This document shows, in pieces, positions 54,335 to 62,744 of a stretch of 64,000 nt of DNA. Positions within the stretch are counted from its first letter, which is position 1, and every line of letters starts with the position of its first letter. A program made the translations under genes and the position numbers. The stretch is from JAFNAG01 sp963824985 (lineage in GTDB: Bacteria > Acidobacteriota > UBA6911), in the NCBI GenBank assembly GCA_963824985.1, contig CAWGRQ010000008.1, forward strand, positions 1 through 64,000. Direction: 5' to 3'. The notes under the pieces are model-generated. The model worked only from the letters and a program-made list of their open reading frames with translations, ran no database searches and was not told the DNA's origin.

Positions 54335-56158
54335 TCACATCCGGCCGAGGAACCGGCCCTGTATGCCCGGTTCCGGCCGGGCCAGGTCAATGAGCCTGCC
54401 GTTGAAAATTATCTTTTCCGGCGCGCAATTGCGGATGTCGGCCGGGAGCTCGTTGGAATTGGTCCGCCAGATGACCAGGTCGGCGCGCGAGCCCGAGGTT
54501 ATGACTCCCCGGCCGGACAAGCGGAAAGCGCGCGCCGCTTCCGACGTCCAACGGGTCAGGATCCGCGCCGGGTCGCCGGACCAGTCGACCGGAATCTGAT
54601 ATTTCATCGCGTCGCTTCGGGGAGTGATGTCCGCGCGAAACCAGGCCGCCACCTGGCGCATGCGCGGAAGCCGGGTTGCACTCTCGGGGGAATCAGGAAT
54701 CCAGCCCCGCGCGCCCGCCGCCAGCCATGAGGCCAGGCGCAGTTCGGCCTTCTCGTCCTCCCGCGGCGGTTCGCCCGCGACCACAAAACCCCAGTCGGGC
54801 CCCTGGGCTCCGGCCCACCGATCCGGCGCCGGTTCCAGACTCTGGATGTCGCTCCAGGAGGCGGTTTCGATGAGTGTGAGAATGCCGCGGCGCAGGTACT
54901 CCAGGCCGTTGGCGCCCTGCGAAAACAGCGATCGTTCCGGATCCCACGCGATCAGCCCGGGGGTCAACAGGGTTCCGGTGCAGTCGATGGTGCGATGGGC
55001 ACTGAATACCCCCAGGTCTCCCAGTTCGGCAATGATGGCATTGCCTCCGGAACCGCCGCGCATATCGGCACGGATGCCGACGTCGCCACGAAACAGGGGA
55101 ATGCCGGTGCCGGTGAAGATCCATGCGTTGGTCAGCATCAAGTCATAAATGGGATTGCTGCTGTTCAGTTTGAGAGCGTCGAACACCGCCGGATTGGCAT
55201 TCTTAATGCGGCCGGTCGCCAGTGAATTGAGCGTGGCCAGAATACCGACGAAATTCAATTCAACCGTCAGGTTGGCAGGGGCTCCGGCCGGAATCCCGCC
55301 GCTCTCAATCAGGACGATCGGCGTTCCTTTAAGCGTGAGCATGTCTCCAAATGCCCGCGGATTGAACGGGTCGTCATATCGCGAAATGTGCCCGTACACG
55401 AAAGGAGACAGGGCCTCGTAGAGAACCGCTGTGATCCGCTTGGCGAGGTCATCCGGGACCTCCGGGGACGGCGATGGAATCACGGCACCCGGCGCGTCCG
55501 CGGCCACTGCCAGCAGGGCGATGGTGGCCACCTTCCCCGTGTCGCCCACGGTCGTGAGCCCGTTCTGGTTGTGCAGGTTGAATCCCAGGAAGGGTTCAAA
55601 CCGGTCCCGTATCGCTTTGAGCAATATCCCCTCAGGGGTCTGCAACACGCGGGCATCACGGTTGATGTCGATCCCCTGGGAATTGCGGCGGTCATCCCGC
55701 TCCGCTCCGTCCGGATTCAACATCGGGATGAACAGGAGTTGATACCGGGAGAGGATCTCCGCCACCCACGGCTCATCCCGGTGGCGGGCAAAAAACTGAA
55801 ACAGGTCGATCAGAGAGCAGGTCGCAGTGGGCTCGTTGCCGTGCATCTGCGACCAGAACAGGATTTTCCTGGTCCCGGCGCCGAGAGTGACCAGATCGAT
55901 CTCGCGTCCCTCCACCGAGGCCCCTATCTTTTCGACCCGAATGAAGCCCGGATATTCCTGCGCAAACCCCTGCAGGTGCTGCATCAGCTGGGCGTGCTTC
56001 AGCGAATAGGGATTCGATGGCGACAGGTGCTCCTTCTGCCAGAGCGCGGCCAGCTGCTGTGTGTCCACGTCAAAAAGATCGCTGGCGCCCGGCGCGGCCC
56101 ACCCGGCCAGCAACGTCACACTCAGCAAAATGCTCACGATCAGGGATGGTGTTTCCAT
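54335..56158 (-). CDS. M14 zinc carboxypeptidase with amidohydrolase-like C-terminal domain
   Basis: A 607-residue exported protein. The M14 domain (~30-310) has zinc ligands H106 and E109 (MHGNEPTA) and H196 (FNLHNQNG), substrate-binding NPDG and INRD, and catalytic E285 (VLIESGG). From ~330 the protein changes character. TGTLLTPGLIAWDPE and a C-terminal RGVITSGSRADLVIW with EKIIFNGRLIDL match the beta-sandwich parts of amidohydrolases, but I see no HxH metal site between them. The second part may therefore be a non-catalytic remnant or binding module. The first Met starts a signal peptide. Confidence 0.88.
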   Translation of the reverse strand: METPSLIVSILLSVTLLAGWAAPGASDLFDVDTQQLAALWQKEHLSPSNPYSLKHAQLMQHLQGFAQEYPGFIRVEKIGASVEGREIDLVTLGAGTRKILFWSQMHGNEPTATCSLIDLFQFFARHRDEPWVAEILSRYQLLFIPMLNPDGAERDDRRNSQGIDINRDARVLQTPEGILLKAIRDRFEPFLGFNLHNQNGLTTVGDTGKVATIALLAVAADAPGAVIPSPSPEVPDDLAKRITAVLYEALSPFVYGHISRYDDPFNPRAFGDMLTLKGTPIVLIESGGIPAGAPANLTVELNFVGILATLNSLATGRIKNANPAVFDALKLNSSNPIYDLMLTNAWIFTGTGIPLFRGDVGIRADMRGGSGGNAIIAELGDLGVFSAHRTIDCTGTLLTPGLIAWDPERSLFSQGANGLEYLRRGILTLIETASWSDIQSLEPAPDRWAGAQGPDWGFVVAGEPPREDEKAELRLASWLAAGARGWIPDSPESATRLPRMRQVAAWFRADITPRSDAMKYQIPVDWSGDPARILTRWTSEAARAFRLSGRGVITSGSRADLVIWRTNSNELPADIRNCAPEKIIFNGRLIDLARPEPGIQGRFLGRM

Positions 56159-56341
56159 GTCTCCTCGCCTTCGCAGCCCAAGGCTGCTATGCTATCCAAC
56201 AGGGTCTCAAGGTGCCTATCATGATATAGGAAACGAAGACCGAATTGCGAATAGTTGGTTGTACGGCAGCGGGAAAATCCCATGCAGGCCGGACCGGGTG
56301 AGAATCCCGGCCGGGTTGTCCGGCGGGTTGCAGGATCGGGG

Positions 56342-56923
56342 ATGGGAAGATCGCTTATGCAATTCCTCATGTGTATGGGGCTGGTGCTCTGGGTCCAGGC
56401 GCCGCAGGCCGGTGTGTCCGGACAGGCGAAGGTTGACGCGGGATCCCGGATTGAAAAAAGCGCCTACTTCGCCTTTGTCGATCGCGACTATATTTTAACG
56501 TTCGAGATCGTGGCTCCCGGTATTCCACTGTTGAATTTTGTCTCCATGACCGATACGGATGCGATCCTTTCCGCCAAGCAGGTGCGTTTGACCCTGGACA
56601 ATCGAAAGGTCCCGGCCCAGGCATTTCTGATCGATACCGGCAACCCCAAGGAACCGATCGCCGTCCCCTCCCTGACGATGCGTGCCCGGTCCTCCTTCGG
56701 GGTGAGGGTCAGGGGCGAGTTCGCCAAGGAATCCGAAGTGCTGGGGGTGACGATCCGGGTGGGGAATGAAGATCTCAAACTCGAGCCTCTGACCAGCCTG
56801 GCATTCGAAAACCTTGCGCTCAAGATCAACCGGATCAACCTCGGCTCGCCCGATTTCCGTGACGACTGGCAGGCCTTGAAGCTGGAAGTGTTGGGATCGC
56901 GGTCTCCCGCCCCGCGCCGCTGA
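56342..56923 (+). CDS. Exported protein of unknown function
   Basis: A 193-residue protein with a signal peptide (MQFLMCMGLVLWVQAPQAG). The mature part reads as beta-rich (YFAFVDRDYILTFEIVAPG, LGVTIRVGNEDLKLEPL). I do not recognise a family. I start it at the ATG 56342; a Met at 56357 would also give a complete signal peptide, and the frame opens already at 56255. It is divergent from the M14 gene (183 bp between). Confidence 0.7.
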   Translation: MGRSLMQFLMCMGLVLWVQAPQAGVSGQAKVDAGSRIEKSAYFAFVDRDYILTFEIVAPGIPLLNFVSMTDTDAILSAKQVRLTLDNRKVPAQAFLIDTGNPKEPIAVPSLTMRARSSFGVRVRGEFAKESEVLGVTIRVGNEDLKLEPLTSLAFENLALKINRINLGSPDFRDDWQALKLEVLGSRSPAPRR

Positions 56924-56962
56924 CCCCAGCGCTGTTAATGCAGGCCCGATTCAAAGAACCAT

Positions 56963-57051
56963 GCCACGGATTTCACAGATTTCACTGAGACCAGTCTCTT
57001 CGGATCCGCCTTTTCTGGCCAATCTGTGTAACCCGTGCAATCCGGGGCAAG
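56963..57051. repeat. Decayed copy of CACGGATTTCACGGATT repeat
   Basis: GCCACGGATTTCACAG (from 56963) pairs loosely with AATCTGTGTAACCCGTGCAA (57021-57040) and TCCGGGGC. It lies between the exported protein and the convergent GGDEF gene. A short minus-strand frame over it, with the peptide VKSVKSVAWF, is a repeat artefact. Confidence 0.7.
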
Positions 57052-57149
57052 CTTTTTATGCTGACTGTCAGCGTGTCCGCCTTTAGTGAACGGTATTGCC
57101 GCCAGACTGCATGAGTCATCGGATTTCACGGCAGGGCGGCGGTTTCCGG

Positions 57150-59021
57150 TCAATCGGCCACGATGGTCCGATTCCCGCCGAGCGATTTGGCGTTGTACAT
57201 GGCGCGGTCGGCGCGCTCGAGGAAATATTCCGCTTCCAGAGCGGTGGCGGACGAGGCAATGCCGATGCTGGCCGTGATCTCGCTCTGGAAGTGACGGCTT
57301 ACCTGTTCCCGGATCCGCTCGGCGATCGCGTGGGCCTTTTCCATCGTTGTCTCCGGCATGATGATGGTGAACTCGTCACCTCCATAACGATAGCAGGTGT
57401 CGACATTGGCCCTGACGAGTCCGAGGATCAACCGCCCGGTCTCCTTCAACGCCTGGTCGCCTTTGATGTGTCCATGCGTGTCGTTGAATTCCTTGAAGCC
57501 GTCCAGATCAAAAAAGCAGAGCGAGATACTGCGTTGAAATCGCTGGCATCGTTCCATCTCCATGGTCAGGGCGGAAAAAAAACGCCGGCGGTTGTACAGA
57601 CCGGTCAATTCGTCGGTAATCGACAGTGATTCCAGCCGGCGCTCCAGCATCACATTTTCCGTCACATCCTGGGCCACGCAGAGGAATCCCAGCGTGCGCT
57701 TCTCCGGGTCGCACACGCGCTGCAGGGAGACATCGAGGTAGGCAACCGACTCCGCCTCCTGCTGTGCGAGCTTGATGCGTTCCAGGGTCAGGATTTCCTG
57801 ATTGGTGATGTACGAAGCCAGTTCCCGGCGAAAACGCGGATCGCTGAACAGGGACAGGAGATCCCGGCCGACGATTTGCCTGGGGGACAAATGAAAGATC
57901 GATTCCGAACCCACGCTGCAGGTCATCACGTATCCCAGGGTGTCGGTAGATAGCACCGCCAGGGATTTGGACGACTCGAGGATTGCCTGCATGAACTCAT
58001 TTGATTCCTGCGCATGTTCGAATGCCCGCAGGTTGTCGGAGGCCGAAGCGATGAGGGACGCGATTCCTTCCATGGTGTCGAGATCTTCGCCGGGGAACGC
58101 GTCCAGGCGGTCGCTCCTGAGAAAGAGCACCCCGAGCAGCCGTCCGCGCAACCGGATCGGGACCGCCATTTCGGATCCGGGATCGCTGTCGGGCCGGGCG
58201 TCGGAATTGTTATTGCACAGGATTGTGTTCTGGCGCGCGCAATCTCCTGCCATCGCCGGCAGTTGCGGCTCCGCGGGCGCGGCGTTTTTGTGTGCGCGCG
58301 CCGCCAGTGTCAGTCCCGACCCCGGGTTGACGGTCCAGATCTGCGCTTCGAGGTAATCGAAGCTGATCCGGATCAGTTCTGACGCCGAGTGAAGAAAGTC
58401 TCCCAGATCATCGACCATGACCGCCTGCTTGGCGATCTCGCTCACCATGGCGAGCTGGCGGGCGCGGCGGCACTCCAGGTAGTGCATGTCGGAGTTCTCG
58501 ATGGCCAGCGCCAGGTGGGAGGTAATGTAGGAGAGCAGGCTCATGTGGATCGTGGAGAGCGGCTCCTCGCCGTTCAATGCCAGGACCAGGATCCCCTTGA
58601 ACTTGCCGCGCAGCATCAGGGGGGAATAGATCAGGGTGCCTGAATTGTTCGGCAGCAGATGGCGCCTTTCGATGGCATCCGCATCGTCGGAGCTTTCGAA
58701 GCGGATTACACGCGGCTCGTGATCGACGATGCACCGGCGCAGGCGGGAGTTTTCCAGGACAATGACCTTGGGCCCGGTCAGCGGGGCCTGTCCCCCTTTA
58801 TCCAGAGCGCAGAGTGTGGCCGTCGAATCACTGGCCCGATGCTGGATCAGGCTGAGACGCGCGAGCGGAAAGTGCTCCTGCAGGGCATTATGGCAGGCTC
58901 GGAGAATATCGGCCAGTATCAGGGAACCGTAGATGGATGTGGTCAGGCCTGAGGCTGTGGTGAGCGAGAGCGAAGCCCCCGCGGCCGGCGCCTCCCGCCA
59001 TTCCTGCGTCCCCGGTTTCAT
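57150..59021 (-). CDS. GAF-GAF-PAS-GGDEF diguanylate cyclase
   Basis: A 623-residue cytoplasmic protein. Two GAF-like domains (~25-180 and ~190-340), a PAS domain (~350-455, FHLSPRQIVGRDLL) and a GGDEF domain (~460-623) follow one another. The active site RYGGDEFTIIMP is intact, as is FFDLDGFKEFNDTHGHIKGD. The product would be cyclic di-GMP. The usual RxxD inhibitory site five residues before GGDEF is not at the normal spacing (RANVDTCYRYGGDEF), so product inhibition may be weak or lost. No EAL domain is attached. Confidence 0.93.
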   Translation of the reverse strand: MKPGTQEWREAPAAGASLSLTTASGLTTSIYGSLILADILRACHNALQEHFPLARLSLIQHRASDSTATLCALDKGGQAPLTGPKVIVLENSRLRRCIVDHEPRVIRFESSDDADAIERRHLLPNNSGTLIYSPLMLRGKFKGILVLALNGEEPLSTIHMSLLSYITSHLALAIENSDMHYLECRRARQLAMVSEIAKQAVMVDDLGDFLHSASELIRISFDYLEAQIWTVNPGSGLTLAARAHKNAAPAEPQLPAMAGDCARQNTILCNNNSDARPDSDPGSEMAVPIRLRGRLLGVLFLRSDRLDAFPGEDLDTMEGIASLIASASDNLRAFEHAQESNEFMQAILESSKSLAVLSTDTLGYVMTCSVGSESIFHLSPRQIVGRDLLSLFSDPRFRRELASYITNQEILTLERIKLAQQEAESVAYLDVSLQRVCDPEKRTLGFLCVAQDVTENVMLERRLESLSITDELTGLYNRRRFFSALTMEMERCQRFQRSISLCFFDLDGFKEFNDTHGHIKGDQALKETGRLILGLVRANVDTCYRYGGDEFTIIMPETTMEKAHAIAERIREQVSRHFQSEITASIGIASSATALEAEYFLERADRAMYNAKSLGGNRTIVAD

Positions 59022-59063
59022 GGACGGATCCCTCCCCCGCGGCGGGCTCGCTGGCAGATCTGC

Positions 59064-60284
59064 TCATGAGTGCCCTCCATCCGTGTCATGATCGCATGTC
59101 CGAAAATAGTCAACGAGCGCCCGTGACCACTCTTCGAGCGCGGCTTCAGCAAACCCACCGGCTTGGGCCAGCTCGGACCTCCCGCCTCCCCTGCCGCCAA
59201 GCCTCGCGGTCAGGCTCCGGACGGCGACGCCACAATCCCCCCTCACATCCGCGCTCCGGGCCACCACCAGCTGCGGAGTGCCCAGCGTAGAGAATAGAAT
59301 GGCGATTGTGCGCGGCGAGGCAGTCAGTTTCTGAGCCAGAATCTTCAAGACTTCGATCTTGCGATCCGTGTAGCGTTGAGAAACCGTTGCCAGCCCACCT
59401 GTCTTATCGGCAGAATGGCTCAATTCCTGCGCTTCCTTTTCCAGGAGCACGCCTTCGAGCCGTGCCTTGTCGCGCACGAGGGAGGATCGTTCCGCCAGGT
59501 ATTTCTGGGTCAGGCCCGGCAGTTCGCATGGATGTGCCGAGTGCATTTTCCCCAGGTCCTTCAGCACGTCATGATCCTGGTGGAATGCCTTCAACGCGCG
59601 GCCGCCGCACGCGAATTCAATCCGCGCCCCGCCTTTGTACCGCTCGCTTCCCAGGATGAAGATTATCCCGATTTCTCCACAGCGGCGCACATGCGTCCCT
59701 CCGCAGGGGGAGCGATCGAAGTCCTGAATGTCGATGACACGAATCTCCCCCTCGCGCTGCGAGTCCTTGCGCACCCCAAGAGCATTCAGATCCTCCCGCC
59801 GGACGTTGAGGATGCTCACGGGACGGTCTTCGAAGACGATGCGGACCGCCAGATCTTCGACCCGGCGAAGTACGTCGGCCTGCGCCTGGGGCAGGTCGAG
59901 ATCGATTGTCGAGGTCTCCGGCCCGAGATGGAAGGAAAGGGTCGCGGCCCGCGCCACGGTCAGGAATGCCTGGGACAGGATATGCTGTCCAGTGTGCTGC
60001 TGCATGTGGTCGAATCTTCGATCCCAATCTATCCGGCCGCCGACCTGCGTGGATTCCGGCATGCGGTCGAGATAGTGAATTACTCGTCCGGAGTCGTCTT
60101 CCTCCACCTTGTGCACGCGCGCCTCACCCAGAAACCCGGTATCGCACGGCTGCCCCCCCGAAATGGGATAAAAGGCCGTCTGGTCCAGCACCAGCGCCGG
60201 GGAGTCTCCGAGGTGGAGCCGGTCGACGATCGCGGCCGTGAATTCGGTCTGGTAGGAATCTTTGTAGTAGAGTCGTCTGGTCAT
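59064..60284 (-). CDS. AlaX-type alanyl-tRNA editing protein with DHHA1 domain
   Basis: A 406-residue protein related to the editing half of alanyl-tRNA synthetase. Zinc ligands are H97/H101 (QQHTGQHILSQ) and C194/H198 (SPCGGTHVRR). The C-terminal DHHA1-type domain ends with GGRGGGRSELAQAGG. It hydrolyses Ser or Gly wrongly attached to tRNA-Ala in trans. The DALR-like DHHA1 tail makes it the long AlaX form. The GGDEF gene lies 42 bases downstream. Confidence 0.9.
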   Translation of the reverse strand: MTRRLYYKDSYQTEFTAAIVDRLHLGDSPALVLDQTAFYPISGGQPCDTGFLGEARVHKVEEDDSGRVIHYLDRMPESTQVGGRIDWDRRFDHMQQHTGQHILSQAFLTVARAATLSFHLGPETSTIDLDLPQAQADVLRRVEDLAVRIVFEDRPVSILNVRREDLNALGVRKDSQREGEIRVIDIQDFDRSPCGGTHVRRCGEIGIIFILGSERYKGGARIEFACGGRALKAFHQDHDVLKDLGKMHSAHPCELPGLTQKYLAERSSLVRDKARLEGVLLEKEAQELSHSADKTGGLATVSQRYTDRKIEVLKILAQKLTASPRTIAILFSTLGTPQLVVARSADVRGDCGVAVRSLTARLGGRGGGRSELAQAGGFAEAALEEWSRALVDYFRTCDHDTDGGHS

Positions 60285-60451
60285 AATGCCCTCGTCCCCT
60301 ATTTCAACGATCTTGAGTCCGATCCCGATCCGTAATGCCCAGGCATACGGGACTTCCGTCGGTCCGATCCCTGCTTTTCATGCCCCATTATAGGTCGGCA
60401 GCCGCGGCGGCGACAGCAGATGATGCACCCCGCGTGTCTCCAGAGAGTGCA

Positions 60452-60483
60452 GAACTTGGACAGAACTTGGACACCCATTTTTT
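60452..60483. repeat. Left end repeat of Y1 element
   Basis: Two tandem ACTTGGACA units followed by CCCATTTTTT. It pairs with the right end at 61949-61977. Confidence 0.75.
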
Positions 60484-60546
60484 GTTGCTTTTTTTCTTGG
60501 CACTTTCCATGAGTTCGCCAGTTAGAAATATGAAAAGAGGTGAACC

Positions 60547-61699
60547 ATGGCTCTGCCGCGCAGCAAATACGTCCAGGAGGGACAAGAAGGGGTGTATCAC
60601 TGCTTCAGCCGGTGCGTCCGCCGGGCATTTCTGTATGGATTCGACCCACTCACAGGCCGGGACTTCTCCCACCGCAAGGCATGGCTGGTCGATAGGTTGC
60701 GGTATCTCGCGGCCATCTTCGCCATCGAAGTCTGCGCCTACGCTGTCATGGAGAATCACTATCACACCATTCTGCGCACTCGCCCCGACATCGTCGCCAG
60801 TTGGTCGGATCGGGAGGTGGCCACCCGCTGGCTGACACTCTTCCCTCGGCATCGCGGCCTCGAAGGCATCCGCAATGCCGCCAGCCGAGAGAGGAAATCT
60901 GCGCCCTGGCGGATTGTCCGGAACGTATCGCACAGCTGCGCCAACGACTGTGCAGCCTGAGCTGGTTCATGGGCCGGCTCAACGAATTCATCGCCCGTGC
61001 TGCAAACAAAGAGGATAAGGTCAAGGGCCGGTTCTGGGAATCACGGTTCAAATGCCAGGCGCTGCTCGATGAAGCCGCCATTGCCGCCTGCATGGTATAT
61101 GTAGATCTGAATCCGATCCGGGCCGGTACTGGCAGCAACTCCGGAGGAAAGCGACTTCACCAGCATCCAGGAACGGATCCGTGCCTGGCAGAAAGAAACG
61201 ATGACGACAGCCTCTGTTCCCAGGCGAGGCGGCACAAGACATCCAGTCTGGCTCTTTCGGCAGGGACATGCAAATGCCGGAAAATGCCGGCGAAATTTCG
61301 AACCCTATTCCCGAACGCATTTCTGCCATGAGCAATTCCCTTGATGACGCAGCCCTTTCCGCCTGCTGGCTATGTCCCATTCAATCAGATTCCGAACGGC
61401 GCGGAATCCTGCAGATGACTGCAGCCGAGTATTTCGATCTGGTGGACAAGTCGGGACGCATGACCCGGTCGGACAAACGCGGAGCCATCGATGCCGATCT
61501 TGCGCCGATCCTGCTGCGGATCGGCGCCAATCCGGAAGCGTGGCTTGAAACCATCTCCCGCTTCGGATCCAAATTCCGTCTCGCCGCCGGACTGCTTTCC
61601 AATCTGCGCAATTTTGCAGATCAGCTCGGCAGGCGGTGGCTCAAAGGCGTTGCGACGGCTCGTGCCGCCTTCGCATCATCACCGCCGCAATTGGCCTGA
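60547..61699 (+). pseudogene. Y1 (IS200/REP-associated type) transposase, frameshifted
   Basis: The protein can be followed through four segments in changing frames. Segment one (60547-~60890) has YHCFSRCVRRAFL and the HUH motif MENHYHTIL. Segment two (~60890-61135) continues EEICALADCPERIAQLRQRL and GRFWESRFKCQALLDEAAI, MVYVDLNPIRAG. Segment three (~61137-61205) reads TPEESDFTSIQERIRAWQKE. Segment four (~61205-61699) ends with ILQMTAAEYFDLVDKSGR and DADLAPILLRIGANPEAWLE. The first shift is a GA duplication in GAGAGAGG near 60888. At least three shifts make the gene inactive. Y1 enzymes cut and join single-stranded DNA through a tyrosine. Confidence 0.88.
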
Positions 61700-62081
61700 T
61701 CCCTTACGCGCCCAACAGCCAATCCTCTGCAGATCTGGTGCTATCTTCTAACCGCATCGACCGCTTCCGGCATCATTTGGTTTTCTCCATGCCGGTGACC
61801 GCCCTACTGCCCTGATCCCTGCCGATTTGTTTCACCCAATGGTCACATTCGTTCGCTCAATCCAAAATCGCCGCTCCACCCACAGAGGCTGAGATAAGGA
61901 ATAAGATTAACAATGGGTGTCTAAGTTTTTTTAAGGAATAGGATGAACAATGGGTGTCCAAGTTTCTGTCCAAGTTTGCTCCAAGTTTCGAATCTCGAAT
62001 CCCCAATCTCGAATCTCGAATCATCTCCGAATCTTCCAGCTTTCTTGACACCGCTTCCATGCGCTGTCTATACTCCCCCTG
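61700..62081. other. Intergenic region with several short repeats before hslV
   Basis: No gene is visible in these 382 bases. They include two direct copies of AAGGAATARGATKAACAATG followed by GGTGTCYAAGTTT (61897-61931 and 61934-61966) and the right end repeat of the Y1 element. A cluster of AATCTCGAATC repeats covers about 61977-62020. The hslV promoter should lie after these. Confidence 0.6.
61977..62020. repeat. Tandem AATCTCGAATC repeats
   Basis: CGAATCTCGAAT appears three times in about 45 bases, with one CCCAATC spacer. The unit is partly self-complementary. It abuts the right end of the Y1 element and may mark its insertion into an older repeat, or be part of it. Confidence 0.65.
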
Positions 62082-62657
62082 ATGATTTCATCCAATTTGG
62101 TATTTCATGGCACCACGATTCTGCTGGTCAGGCGCGGCGAGGAGACGGCGATGGCCGGCGACGGCCAGGTCACGCTCGGGGATACGATTGTCAAGGCCAG
62201 TGCCCGCAAAATCCGGCGCATCCACAATGACAGCATCCTGGTCGGCTTTGCCGGCGCCACGGCCGATTCCTTTGCCTTGTTCTCCAGGCTGGAAGCCAAG
62301 CTGGAGCAGTTTCACGGCAACCTGAACCGGGCTGCTGTTGAATTGGCGCAGGAGTGGCGCATGGACCGGGCCTTGCGCCATCTGGAGGCCTACCTCCTGG
62401 CCACCGATGGCCGCGCCACGTACCTGCTGTCGGGAACCGGCGATGTCATCGAACCCGACGACGGGACACTGGCGGTTGGTTCCGGAGGGAGCTATGCGCT
62501 GGCCGCCGCCCGGGCGCTCTTGCTCCACACCAAACTGTCGGCTCGGGAAATCGCCCTGGCATCGGTCCGCATTGCCAGCGAAATCTGCATTTTTACCAAC
62601 GGAGACATCATCGTTGAGGTTCTGAAACCGGCAAAAGGCGGCCGACGGAAACGATAG
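62082..62657 (+). CDS. hslV: HslV, proteolytic subunit of HslVU protease
   Basis: A 191-residue N-terminal-threonine protease. HGTTILLVRRG is the maturation site; cleavage before T11 would expose the catalytic Thr. AGDGQVTLGDTIVKASARKIRRI and FAGATADSFALFSRLEAKLE are conserved, and GSGGSYALAAARALL marks the late helix. The ten-residue leader is longer than in E. coli (one Met); a TTG at 62097 would give a shorter one (VFHG). It forms a dodecamer capped by HslU, encoded 87 bases downstream. Confidence 0.95.
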   Translation: MISSNLVFHGTTILLVRRGEETAMAGDGQVTLGDTIVKASARKIRRIHNDSILVGFAGATADSFALFSRLEAKLEQFHGNLNRAAVELAQEWRMDRALRHLEAYLLATDGRATYLLSGTGDVIEPDDGTLAVGSGGSYALAAARALLLHTKLSAREIALASVRIASEICIFTNGDIIVEVLKPAKGGRRKR

Positions 62658-62744
62658 CGTCCTGTCTGTGGCCTTCCAGGCCGGGGATGGACATTGACCG
62701 GCGGCGCCTCGACCGCGCCGGTGCGAGAAAGGAATCTGCCGGAA

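Larger units (their letters stand above)
60452..61977 (+). mobile_element. Decayed Y1-transposase element bounded by inverted repeats
   Basis: AACTTGGACAGAACTTGGACACCCATT at 60453-60479 faces its reverse complement, with a one-base difference, at about 61949-61977. Each end also has an internal tandem CTTGGACA. Between them lies only the broken transposase. The ~1.5-kb unit therefore looks like a complete insertion element. An extra shortened end copy lies at 61911-61931. Confidence 0.75.

Noticed and set aside
56935..57153. Short minus-strand frame containing VKSVKSVAWFF
   Set aside because: Same repeat artefact; no ribosome site or homology.
61870..62030. Possible CRISPR array from clustered short repeats
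   Set aside because: The repeats are very short, directly abutting or in two copies only, with no regular unique spacers and no cas genes.
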